From NCBI GenBank assembly GCA_934418125.1, contig CAKRWT010000030.1:1-26967 (forward strand): 26,967 bases of DNA. The letters run 5' to 3'. The position numbers and the translations under genes are program-made. This document shows, one piece after another, positions 7,849 through 15,420 of the stretch. Each line of letters begins with the position of its first letter. Position 1 is the stretch's first letter. Under the pieces are notes generated by a model. It worked only from the letters and a program-made list of their open reading frames with translations. It was not told the DNA's origin and searched no databases. The DNA is from an uncultured Lachnospiraceae bacterium. Its GTDB lineage: Bacteria; Bacillota; Clostridia; Lachnospirales; Lachnospiraceae.

Positions 7849-9501
7849 ATGGAAAAATTAAAACCAAAGTTGTTTTCCGTTATGAAAACATACACAAAAG
7901 AGCAGTTCATCAAGGATGTTATATCCGGTATTATTGTAGCGATTATTGCATTGCCGTTGTCGATTGCGCTGGCACTGGCCAGTGGTGTGTCGCCGGAAAG
8001 AGGTATTTATACTGCAATTGTAGCAGGATTTGTAATTTCTTTTCTGGGTGGCAGCCGCGTCCAGATAGCCGGACCGACAGCGGCTTTTGCGACTATTGTG
8101 GCAGGAATTGTAGCGGAAAAGGGAATGGAAGGTCTTGCCGTGGCAACCATTATGGCAGGTATTATTCTGATTGTGCTTGGATTTTTCCGGGTAGGCAGTC
8201 TGATTAAATTTATTCCTTATACCATTACAACGGGTTTTACGGCAGGTATTGCCATTACCCTTTTTATCGGACAGATGAAGGATTTCTGTGGACTTACCAT
8301 TGTGACAGAAGAACCATTAATTGAAACGATGGACAAGCTGGCAGCCGATATTCAGAATATTGCCACCATTAACTGGCAGGCAGTGTTAGTGGGTGTAGTA
8401 AGCGTTGCAATCCTGATTCTGTGTTCCCGGTTTCTGCCCAAGATTCCGGCATCCTTAATTGCCGTTATCGTAGGAATTCTGATGGTAGCCGGTCTGAATA
8501 TGCAGGTCAATACGATTGGGGATTTGTATACGATTTCCAATAAGATTCCCATGCCCCAGATACCGAAGTTTTCGCTTAAGCTGATTCAGAGTGAATGGCA
8601 TGATGCTCTTACCATTGCGATTCTGGCAGCTATCGAATCCTTGCTTTCTGCAGTTGTGGCAGACAGCATGATAAACAGTAGGCACCGTTCCAATATGGAA
8701 TTGATTGCCCAGGGCTGTGGGAACGTAGCATCGGCTCTGTTTGGTGGTATCCCGGCAACGGGTGCTATTGCCAGAACAGCAGCCAATATTAAGAATGGTG
8801 GCAGAACGCCGATTGCGGGTATGGTTCATTCCGTTACCTTATTATTGATTCTGATTCTGTTAATGCCTTATGCCGCTTTGATTCCTATGCCGACGATTGC
8901 AGCAATACTGTTTCAGGTAGCTTATAATATGTGTGGCATAAAGAAGGTAATTTATCTGTGTAAGACATCTTCTAAGAGCGATATTACAGTACTGTTAAGT
9001 ACTCTGATTCTGACTGTTGTCTTTGATTTGGTAGTAGCGATTGAAGTTGGTCTGATAGTAGCCATTGTTCTGTTTATGAAACGGATGAGTGATGTGACGG
9101 ACGTAGAGGGCTGGCGTTATGTGGATGGAGAAGATGAGGATGATGCAGACAGTCTTTCCCTGCGGGAAGTACCTAAGGGGACACTGGTTTATGAGGTAAG
9201 CGGTCCGTTATTCTTCGGTGTGGCAGATAAGATTATGCATATTGCTTATAAGGACAGTGACAAGTGTGTGATTGTCCGAATGAGAAGTGTGAATGCAATT
9301 GATGCCACAGCCATGCATGCGTTGGAGGAGCTGTATGATAACTGCTGTAAGAAAAAAGTACAGTTAGTATTTTCCCATGTAAATGAACAGCCGATGCGAA
9401 TCATGCACAAGGCAGGCTTTGATGAAAAGATTGGGGCAGAGAATTTCTGTGTACATATTGATGATGCCTTGAAACGTGCCAGTGAAATCGTGCAGGCATA
9501 A
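7849..9501 (+). CDS. SulP family anion transporter with STAS domain
   Basis: A 550-residue membrane transporter of the SLC26/SulP family (sulfate, bicarbonate or dicarboxylate uptake, usually with Na+ or H+). The N-terminal two thirds contain about ten to twelve hydrophobic segments with the SulP signature region (GVSPERGIYTAIVAGF, then GGSRVQIAGPTAAF, about residues 46-75). A cytosolic STAS domain fills about 440-545 (VYEVSGPLFFGVADK, then the DATAMHAL loop). Length is typical. The strong AGGAGG site leaves 5-6 nt to the ATG. The substrate cannot be read from the sequence. The gene is monocistronic and ends 7 bp from the stop of the convergent symporter gene. Confidence 0.9.
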   Translation: MEKLKPKLFSVMKTYTKEQFIKDVISGIIVAIIALPLSIALALASGVSPERGIYTAIVAGFVISFLGGSRVQIAGPTAAFATIVAGIVAEKGMEGLAVATIMAGIILIVLGFFRVGSLIKFIPYTITTGFTAGIAITLFIGQMKDFCGLTIVTEEPLIETMDKLAADIQNIATINWQAVLVGVVSVAILILCSRFLPKIPASLIAVIVGILMVAGLNMQVNTIGDLYTISNKIPMPQIPKFSLKLIQSEWHDALTIAILAAIESLLSAVVADSMINSRHRSNMELIAQGCGNVASALFGGIPATGAIARTAANIKNGGRTPIAGMVHSVTLLLILILLMPYAALIPMPTIAAILFQVAYNMCGIKKVIYLCKTSSKSDITVLLSTLILTVVFDLVVAIEVGLIVAIVLFMKRMSDVTDVEGWRYVDGEDEDDADSLSLREVPKGTLVYEVSGPLFFGVADKIMHIAYKDSDKCVIVRMRSVNAIDATAMHALEELYDNCCKKKVQLVFSHVNEQPMRIMHKAGFDEKIGAENFCVHIDDALKRASEIVQA

Positions 9502-9508
9502 CCTTTTT

Positions 9509-10804
9509 TTAAGAGGTAATCTGTCGTTGCAGACAGTAAAGGGCTAACAGGTTTGGAAAAACCATCAGCCCATTAATCAGGTCGGTACATTCCCATACCA
9601 GGTGCATGGGGATGACAGCACCAAGATATATCATAATAATATAGACAAATTTATAATACGGGATACCTTTCTGTCCGACAAGGTATTCCGTTGCTTTTTC
9701 CCCGAAATAAGACCATCCAATCAAGGTTGTTAGTGCAAAAGCACAAAGAGACACTGTCAGGAAGGCATTACCCACATAGGGCAGGTGGAAAAAGGCTGCG
9801 GCGGTCAGGTCTGTCTCGGCAATGCCGGAAACAGAAGCCGGGTCATATAGCATGTTGGAGACGATAACCAGACCAGTAATCAGACACATGACTACGGTAT
9901 CCCAGAAAACAGCGGTCATGGAAACGTATGCCTGTACCTGGGGATTGGTGGTATGGGAAGAAGCAGCAGCGATGGCAGAAGTACCAAGGCCGGCTTCGTT
10001 GGTAAACAATCCTCTGGCAATGCCATAACGGATAGTATGTTGTAAGACGCCACCTGTAAGACCGCCGGTAATAGCGGGAAGACCGAATGCATCCTTTATA
10101 ATCCACAGGCAGGCGGCCGGAAACTGCTGCCTGTAGAGAAAAAGCAGTAACAGGCAGCCAAACAGATAAACGAAGCTGATGGCAGGCACCATCCGTTCAC
10201 ACAAGGAGCCAATTATTTTTACATTTCCCAAAATGGCAAGACCGGTTACCAGAGCCAGTAGGATGCCCACCAGATGTGGGGACAGATGAAAAGTGACAGA
10301 GGCAGCCTGGGTTACAGAATTGGCTTGAGTGGTGCAACCGACTCCAAATGCAGCAATCAGTGTGCAGATGGCATAAAAGCCACCTAAATTTTTGTTATGT
10401 AAACCATTTTGAAGAACATACATGGGACCGCCTACGTAAGTACCATCGGAACGTTTCTGGCGGAAAAGAACACTTAAGTAACACTCACTGTAAGCCGTTG
10501 CCATGCCAAGAATGCCTGTCAGCCAGCACCAGAGAATTGCACCGGGACCACCCAGGGCAACTGCCGTGGATACGCCGATAATATTTCCCGTGCCTAAGGT
10601 GGCAGCCAAAGTGGTTGCAAGGGCAGAGAATGGAGAAAGATTTTGTCCAGTGTCATCGGTAGAACGAAGAGACAGGCGGATGGCGTACCATAATTTTTTC
10701 TGAGGAAATTTCAGCCGGATGGTGAAGTAAATATGAGTTCCCATCAGGAGAATAAGCAGAGGAAATCCCCAGAGAAGATTGTTGACTGTTTCAAGATAAG
10801 CCAT
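9509..10804 (-). CDS. AGCS family alanine/glycine:cation symporter
   Basis: A 431-residue membrane protein predicted to import alanine or glycine with Na+ or H+. Family signatures include GTGNIIGVSTAVALGGPGA near residue 70, GTYVGGPMYVLQ near 120, and NEAGLGTSAIAAAS in the middle, the AGCS/DAACS-type substrate region. About ten TM segments and the length fit the family. The minus-strand ATG at 10804 has only a weak ribosome site (AGG about 8 nt away). A TATAAT (complement of 10835-10840) could be its -10. It converges tail to tail with the SulP gene with no terminator between them. Confidence 0.9.
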   Translation of the reverse strand: MAYLETVNNLLWGFPLLILLMGTHIYFTIRLKFPQKKLWYAIRLSLRSTDDTGQNLSPFSALATTLAATLGTGNIIGVSTAVALGGPGAILWCWLTGILGMATAYSECYLSVLFRQKRSDGTYVGGPMYVLQNGLHNKNLGGFYAICTLIAAFGVGCTTQANSVTQAASVTFHLSPHLVGILLALVTGLAILGNVKIIGSLCERMVPAISFVYLFGCLLLLFLYRQQFPAACLWIIKDAFGLPAITGGLTGGVLQHTIRYGIARGLFTNEAGLGTSAIAAASSHTTNPQVQAYVSMTAVFWDTVVMCLITGLVIVSNMLYDPASVSGIAETDLTAAAFFHLPYVGNAFLTVSLCAFALTTLIGWSYFGEKATEYLVGQKGIPYYKFVYIIMIYLGAVIPMHLVWECTDLINGLMVFPNLLALYCLQRQITS

Positions 10805-10871
10805 AGAGTAAGCCTGCCGTTAATTCTTTGCTATATTATATAGAAGAGATGGAGAAAAAAGAACCGGGATA

Positions 10872-10880
10872 TGATATAAT
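10872..10880 (+). promoter_or_regulatory. Extended -10 for the gene at 10960
   Basis: TGATATAAT, a TGn-TATAAT extended -10. No good -35 is seen. A CATTTG-TTCC-CAAATG hairpin (10914-10929) lies in the predicted leader. Confidence 0.5.
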
Positions 10881-10959
10881 GTTGCAAAGGAAAAACAAGC
10901 GGGTGCGAAGCAGACATTTGTTCCCAAATGGAAAAGGAAAAAGATAAAGGGGATACAGA

Positions 10960-11331
10960 ATGGAAAGAGCATATGAATGGGCAAAAGCATTATGCTATTA
11001 TGCTGGAGAGGACGAGGCGTTTCTGTCACGGTTCTGGCAGTCATTGACCCAGTCGGAGCAGATATACCGGGAATTTGTGTATTATCTGGAGCATCAGGAC
11101 TTTTTGTGTGACTATAAAGTGGCAGGCTATGGAATGTTAGATATTATGGTATGGCAGATGGACCATTTTAAGGCACAGTTAGATCGGGGAAAGGATGATA
11201 TGAAGCATAATGCGGACAAAATGATTCTGATGGCATTTGATACGATGCTTAAGATGGAAAAAGAACCAGAAAAATATGTGACATTACTGATGAGTGAAAC
11301 AGGAACGGATTATCCTGGAAAATATGAATGA
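10960..11331 (+). CDS. Hypothetical helical protein
   Basis: A 123-residue soluble protein that I do not recognise. It is predicted almost wholly alpha-helical, rich in Tyr, Trp and Met, with an acidic N-terminal helix (MERAYEWAKALCYYAGEDEA). It has no signal peptide, membrane segment or Cys cluster. AAAGGGG precedes the ATG by about 8 nt, and an extended -10 (10872) supports expression. It stands alone between divergent agcS and the response regulator gene. Codon use looks like its neighbours, so there is no sign of recent transfer. Confidence 0.7.
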   Translation: MERAYEWAKALCYYAGEDEAFLSRFWQSLTQSEQIYREFVYYLEHQDFLCDYKVAGYGMLDIMVWQMDHFKAQLDRGKDDMKHNADKMILMAFDTMLKMEKEPEKYVTLLMSETGTDYPGKYE

Positions 11332-11450
11332 TATAAAGCTACAAAGATAGTTCTGCGCGAGCACAAAATCTTGCCCAAGTCGACAAAAAAAGATAAACTA
11401 TAATTGCAATAGTATTTTTGTTGGGAATAGTAGTGGTATTGGAGCGGCTT

Positions 11451-12257
11451 ATGAGAACTATATTGGTGGATGATGATGCGATTTCCAGAGAACTTTTCAG
11501 TAGTATGTGTGAGGAAAATCCAGAAATTGAATTAGTAGGAATCTATGAGAACCCTATACAGGCAAGAGAGTTTGTAAAAGAGCATCAGATTGAACTGGCA
11601 ATACTGGATATCGAGATGCCGGAAATAAATGGTCTGGACTTTGGGCGGGAGCTAAAGCAGTTATATCCGGATATGGTGCTGTTTTATGTGACAGCACACA
11701 GCAAGTATGCGGTAGATGTTTTCCGGGAAAAAGCAGATTATTGCATTATGAAACCTTTTGACAGAAACGATATTAAAGATGCTGCCCAAAGAGCATTGTT
11801 ATTATCCAAAAGGCAGCAATGGATTCGTGCTGTGATGTTTGGAAGATTTCAGCTATTTGCAAATGATGAGCCGGTACATTTTGGAAATGCCAAAGCAAAG
11901 GAATTATTGGCACTTTGTCTGGATAGACGTGGGGGCGAAGTCTCTATGCAGGAAGCCATTGATAAACTGTGGCCAAACAGACCCTATGATGAGCGGGTAA
12001 AACGGCTTTACCGGAAGGCTGCCATGAATTTGCAGAAAACACTGGGAGATATTGGTGCAGATAAGCTGTTTGAAACAAGGCGTGGAGCCTGTCATATAAA
12101 TGCGAGAGAGATTGACTGTGACTTCTATCGTTACCTGGAGGTTGGGGAGAAAGAACTTTTTAAGGGAGAATACCTTTTTGATTATGAATGGGGCGAGGAG
12201 ACTCTGGCAATGTTAGAGCAGGAAGCCTATCATAAGGAGTGGAGATACAAAGGATGA
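11451..12257 (+). CDS. Orphan response regulator with SARP-like DNA-binding domain
   Basis: 268 residues. The receiver domain (1-118) has the acidic pocket VDDD (6-9), phospho-Asp D53 in LDIEMPEING, T81 and K101 (MKPFD). The C-terminal part (about 130-230, FGRFQLFANDEPVHFGNAKAKELLA...) resembles the OmpR/SARP-type winged helix rather than LytTR. I chose ATG 11451 because GGAG ends 6 nt upstream; a TTG at 11418 would add 11 residues with no ribosome site. No histidine kinase lies in the window, so its partner must be elsewhere. Its stop overlaps the start of the nucleoid protein gene (ATGA), suggesting co-expression. Confidence 0.82.
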   Translation: MRTILVDDDAISRELFSSMCEENPEIELVGIYENPIQAREFVKEHQIELAILDIEMPEINGLDFGRELKQLYPDMVLFYVTAHSKYAVDVFREKADYCIMKPFDRNDIKDAAQRALLLSKRQQWIRAVMFGRFQLFANDEPVHFGNAKAKELLALCLDRRGGEVSMQEAIDKLWPNRPYDERVKRLYRKAAMNLQKTLGDIGADKLFETRRGACHINAREIDCDFYRYLEVGEKELFKGEYLFDYEWGEETLAMLEQEAYHKEWRYKG

Positions 12258-13279
12258 ATAAGGAAGATATCAGAATTAAAAATGTCATTGTACATATATT
12301 GGATTCTACAATTGGTATGCCGGTTCTTTCCGATAAAGAACTGGAATATGGTTCTGAAATAGCAGAGTTTTTAAAGGAACATATTGCAAAAATTAGTTCT
12401 GGCGATGATACAAAGGAATGTCGTTTTTATCGGGAGGAATCAGAAGTGTTCCATATGCTGGAATCATATGCCGATGATGATTTTGTGGAAATCAGTAAAG
12501 ATATTGCAACTTTATTGTATGAGATTATGAACAGCAATATTGATATACCTTCCGCTGACCTGATGGTAGTCCGTTTCCGGGAAGGAGAGGATGAGTATCT
12601 GGCATTGCTGAAAATGAATTATAAAACCCAGTATACCCATAGAACTATGACACTGGAGGATGGGGAAGGAAACAGTAATGAAATTATACGGCATAAATCG
12701 CTGTTGCCATCAGAGAGCCAGCGGCTGACAGAGGCAGCCATTATTAAGCTGGATGATTTGTCCTTGCATGTAATTGAGAAAAAGTACGAAGTAAATGGCG
12801 AGAAAACGAATTATTTCTCATTCCTGTTTTTAAAATGCAGTGCGCATCTGTCTCATAAATCCAAGCTTTCGATTGTCAGCCGGGCGGTGGAAAGTGTACA
12901 GAAGGAAGGCTTTGACGAGACAGAGTGTTTTGCGAAACAGATGCGGGCCAAGAGCATTATACAGGAAGAAATAGAGGAAAAGGGTGGCTTTGTCGTAGAA
13001 GAACTGGCAGAGAAAATATTTGAGGAAGAACCGGAATTACGAGTGGCTTTTCAGGATAAAATGGAAAAGTACGATATGGTAAAAGAAGAAATCCAGCCCA
13101 AGAGTGAAAATACAGTGCGCAAATATCAGAGCCAGCATCTGTATACCGATACCGGGATTGAGATTAAGATACCCATGGAGCAGTATAAGAATCCAAGAAG
13201 TGTGGAATTTATTACGAATCCGGATGGGACGGTTTCTGTATTGATTAAAAATATTGAACATCTGGAAGCAAAAATGTAA
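12254..13279 (+). CDS. Nucleoid-associated protein, NdpA/YejK family
   Basis: A 341-residue protein of the 37-kDa nucleoid-associated family, thought to bind the chromosome; its molecular role is poorly known. Landmarks are the N-terminal IKNVIVHILDS block, the central region with LMVVRFREGEDEYLALLKMNYKTQYTH split by short gaps, and the C-terminal GIEIKIP...FITNPDGTVSVLIKNI segment typical of the family. The ATG overlaps the previous stop (ATGA) and has GGAG 9 nt upstream; a GTG at 12239 is in frame but sits inside that ribosome site. It probably lies in one transcript with the response regulator and the DUF2974 gene (15-bp gap). Confidence 0.8.
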   Translation: MNKEDIRIKNVIVHILDSTIGMPVLSDKELEYGSEIAEFLKEHIAKISSGDDTKECRFYREESEVFHMLESYADDDFVEISKDIATLLYEIMNSNIDIPSADLMVVRFREGEDEYLALLKMNYKTQYTHRTMTLEDGEGNSNEIIRHKSLLPSESQRLTEAAIIKLDDLSLHVIEKKYEVNGEKTNYFSFLFLKCSAHLSHKSKLSIVSRAVESVQKEGFDETECFAKQMRAKSIIQEEIEEKGGFVVEELAEKIFEEEPELRVAFQDKMEKYDMVKEEIQPKSENTVRKYQSQHLYTDTGIEIKIPMEQYKNPRSVEFITNPDGTVSVLIKNIEHLEAKM

Positions 13280-13294
13280 GAAAAGGGTGGCAGT

Positions 13295-14458
13295 ATGGGA
13301 ACAATTCTTGACTATTTGAAGGAGTATGGCGATTATACGTTTGAGGAAAGACCGCTCAGTGAGGTGGACAGTCTGGTGTTGTGCCAGTTCAGTTATCTGA
13401 AATTTGATGGGATGGTGCCGGGTATCCGGGAGAAGGATCACTTTGTGACCATGCAGGAACTGGCAGAACACGCTGATTATGATTCTTTATATGCAGACGA
13501 AAGGTATCGGCAGGATAATACCGCACTGTTTCGCGGTATGCTTTCCGCCAGTCGGTTTAATACCTTACAGATAATGTATTATGTAAACCAAATAGACACA
13601 AAAAAGGAAATGCAGTTTTCGGCAGTCACTTTCCGGCTTTCCAATGGGGGTTATTATGTGGCCTTCCGTGGAACCGATGAGACCATTGTAGGCTGGAAAG
13701 AGGATTTGAATCTGGCTTTTTCCAATCCAACACCGGGACAACTGATGAGCGTGGAATATCTGGAACAGGTAGCAGAACACATTTCAGGCCATTTCTATGT
13801 GGGTGGTCATTCCAAAGGGGGCAATCTGGCAACCTATGCTTCAATGTTTGCGGAAAAACAGGTACGTGACAGAATAATGAAAGTTTTTGACCATGATGGT
13901 CCTGGCTTTCGACCGGAGATTAAACAGAAAGGTGCGTACGGAGAAATTGAAGATAGGATATGTAAGACCATACCACATTCTTCTTTGGTTGGAATGTTGT
14001 TATATTCTAATGGAAAATATCAAGTGGTGGAGAGCAAAAGCATTGGACTGGCACAGCACAACCCTTATACCTGGATTGTAAAAGATGGAGAGTTTCACAA
14101 AGTAAATCAGCTATATGCCGGCAGAAGATTCATAGATGAAACCATGAATCAGTGGATTTTATCTTTAAGCCAGGAACAGGTACACACCTTCGTGGATACC
14201 CTTTATGAGGTTGTTCTTTCCTCGGAGACAGATAACCTGATTGATTTTACTGCCAATGGTTTTAAGAGTATCCAGCGCATCACCGCAGCCCTGAAAGCGA
14301 TTGATGAAGAATCTGCCAGGGCAATCCTGCAGATTATGAGAGCTCTTTTTGACATGGCATCCATCAATGCAAGAGAAATTGTCAAGAGCAAGAAGGAATC
14401 AGACCGGGGCAAGTTTGAGGAAGGAATTTTACAACTGGAACAGTTATTTAAAAAGTAA
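13295..14458 (+). CDS. DUF2974 (Mbeg1-like) alpha/beta hydrolase
   Basis: A 387-residue predicted lipase/esterase-like cytosolic enzyme. It has a family-typical N-terminus (DYLKEYGDYTFEERPLSEVD), the oxyanion-side block VAFRGTDETIVGWKEDL (about 128-144), and the nucleophile elbow G-H-S-K-G-G with Ser at 173. An acidic Asp follows in KVFDHDGPGF, and a catalytic His is likely later (GLAQHNPY). The substrate is unknown. AAGGGTGG precedes the ATG. It is the last gene of the operon starting at 11451 and ends 10 bp before the stop of the convergent gene. Confidence 0.82.
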   Translation: MGTILDYLKEYGDYTFEERPLSEVDSLVLCQFSYLKFDGMVPGIREKDHFVTMQELAEHADYDSLYADERYRQDNTALFRGMLSASRFNTLQIMYYVNQIDTKKEMQFSAVTFRLSNGGYYVAFRGTDETIVGWKEDLNLAFSNPTPGQLMSVEYLEQVAEHISGHFYVGGHSKGGNLATYASMFAEKQVRDRIMKVFDHDGPGFRPEIKQKGAYGEIEDRICKTIPHSSLVGMLLYSNGKYQVVESKSIGLAQHNPYTWIVKDGEFHKVNQLYAGRRFIDETMNQWILSLSQEQVHTFVDTLYEVVLSSETDNLIDFTANGFKSIQRITAALKAIDEESARAILQIMRALFDMASINAREIVKSKKESDRGKFEEGILQLEQLFKK

Positions 14459-14468
14459 AGAGAAAGCA

Positions 14469-15116
14469 TCAGACAGCGGTGAGCGACAGAAAGGATTGCA
14501 ATAGAAGGTCGCCACCGTTTTCCAGGATACGCTCCGGATGCCACTGTACACCCCAGATGGGAAGAAATTCATGTTGGATACCCTCTATCGTGTTATCACC
14601 GGCACGGCATACCGCAAAGAGATGCTGCCCCAGATGGTCAATGGACTGATGATGGGCAGAGTTGACCAGGGTACTGGTACCATAGAGCTGATAAAAGAAG
14701 TCGTTGCAGTTTAAAATGCTGTGATAAACGTAGTGGTACTGGTCTCTTGTAATCCATTTATGTAAACCAGCAGTGGGAATGTCCTGGAAGATGGTTCCTC
14801 CAAAGTGAATATTGATAACCTGAATGCCTTTGCAGATACCAAGCACAGGCTTTTTTTGTGCAATAAAATATTCCAATGCCTGAAACTGCAGCAGGTCTAA
14901 TTCGGTATCAATATGGTGGGAACCATGATTTTCCTGTCCGAAAAAAGCAGGGGTAACATCGCCGCCGCCGGGAAGAAGCAGGTGGGTAGCGCTGACAATG
15001 GCAGCCGTATTTAAAGTAACCATATAGGAAACATTAAGACTACGTAGTGCCTGTTCGTAGTTTCTGGTATCTTCTAATCTGCCTACAATGGCAACACAGG
15101 GAGAAAAAGGATGCAT
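14469..15116 (-). CDS. Gamma-glutamyl-gamma-aminobutyrate hydrolase-like class I amidotransferase (peptidase C26)
   Basis: 215 residues with the full glutamine-amidotransferase triad: nucleophile C95 in LGICKG, and H193/E195 in QWHPE. The GGGD(V)TPAFFG block (50-60) is typical of the PuuD-type branch. These enzymes cleave gamma-glutamyl amides, for example in putrescine breakdown, but no puu pathway genes are near, so the substrate is open. It is slightly shorter than E. coli PuuD. The minus-strand start has GGAGG 5 nt upstream. The crRNA-like gene upstream reads in the same direction but ends at its own terminator 58 bp before this start. Confidence 0.85.
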   Translation of the reverse strand: MHPFSPCVAIVGRLEDTRNYEQALRSLNVSYMVTLNTAAIVSATHLLLPGGGDVTPAFFGQENHGSHHIDTELDLLQFQALEYFIAQKKPVLGICKGIQVINIHFGGTIFQDIPTAGLHKWITRDQYHYVYHSILNCNDFFYQLYGTSTLVNSAHHQSIDHLGQHLFAVCRAGDNTIEGIQHEFLPIWGVQWHPERILENGGDLLLQSFLSLTAV

Positions 15117-15173
15117 GAAATTCCTCCGGTAAATAGGGGTTCTTTATATGGTATGTGGGAGTGGGGAAAAGGT

Positions 15174-15211
15174 GAAAATAAAAAGTAAGGTCTAGGAAGA
15201 ACCTTACTTTT
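15174..15211 (-). terminator. Terminator of the crRNA-like RNA (bidirectional stem)
   Basis: Minus strand: stem AAAAGTAAGGT (15211-15201) / ACCTTACTTTT (15191-15181), 9-nt loop, then TATTTTC. The T-rich tail on both strands means it may also work on the plus strand. Its 5' arm overlaps guide positions 11-21 of the crRNA-like RNA. Confidence 0.8.
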
Positions 15212-15249
15212 TAATAAAACTATTTCAATCCACAGTTAATATAACCGAC
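15175..15249 (-). ncRNA. CreR-like Cas-regulating crRNA (pseudo-repeat plus guide)
   Basis: About 75 nt, read on the minus strand. The 28-nt pseudo-repeat (15249-15222) keeps the repeat's 5' GTCG, a degenerate GTTA-TAT-TAAC hairpin instead of the CGCTCCC/GGGAGCG stem, and the exact last 12 nt GTGGATTGAAAT, which holds the type I-C 5' handle. The guide (from 15221 downward) begins AGTTTTATTAAAAAGTAA. It matches 17 of 18 nt at 15301-15318 in the cas promoter, next to a TTC PAM. The RNA has its own promoter and an intrinsic terminator, and no second pseudo-repeat. This fits the known concept of Cas-regulating RNAs that recruit the effector to repress cas genes. No transcript has been measured here. 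Confidence 0.85.
15222..15249 (-). repeat. Degenerate CRISPR repeat outside the array
   Basis: 28 nt compared with 32 nt in the array. Both ends are conserved (GTCG and GTGGATTGAAAT), and the middle is replaced by a shorter stem. Orientation is opposite to the array and the cas operon. Confidence 0.85.
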
Positions 15250-15254
15250 GATTT

Positions 15255-15283
15255 ATTTTAACTCAAATAATTCATAAGGTCAA
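15255..15283 (-). promoter_or_regulatory. Promoter of the crRNA-like RNA
   Basis: On the minus strand: TTGACC (complement of 15278-15283), 17-bp spacer, TAAAAT (complement of 15255-15260). The predicted start of transcription, 15247-15249, coincides with the first bases of the pseudo-repeat. Confidence 0.75.
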
Positions 15284-15297
15284 ATTTTATAATATTT

Positions 15298-15335
15298 TTC
15301 AGTTTAATTAAAAAGTAAATTGACAGATAAAGTAT
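15298..15335 (+). promoter_or_regulatory. Predicted Cascade target site in the cas promoter (PAM + protospacer)
   Basis: TTC (15298-15300) followed by AGTTTAATTAAAAAGTAA (15301-15318), which equals the guide of the crRNA-like RNA except at position 6. A 35-nt footprint would run to 15335 and cover the -35 TTGACA. Beyond position 18 the match is no better than chance, too short for Cas3 cleavage to be expected. Confidence 0.82.
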
Positions 15336-15348
15336 AGCGTGATAATAT
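15320..15348 (+). promoter_or_regulatory. cas operon promoter
   Basis: TTGACA (15320-15325), 17-bp spacer, TAATAT (15343-15348): near consensus, implying strong basal activity that needs a brake. Transcription would start near 15355. The rest of the 304-bp gap 15117-15420 is AT-rich leader sequence and contains no protein gene. Confidence 0.8.
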
Positions 15349-15420
15349 AAAACTATGAACTACATAAATAAAAATAAAGATAAACAGAAAGTGTGATTGG
15401 GAAGAAGGGATTAGAACGGA

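Noticed and set aside
15222..15233. Chance match of 12 bp to the repeat end
   Set aside because: Chance was considered and set aside: the match coincides with a preserved GTCG at the far end, a promoter with a start at the repeat, and a guide with PAM-adjacent complementarity to the cas promoter.
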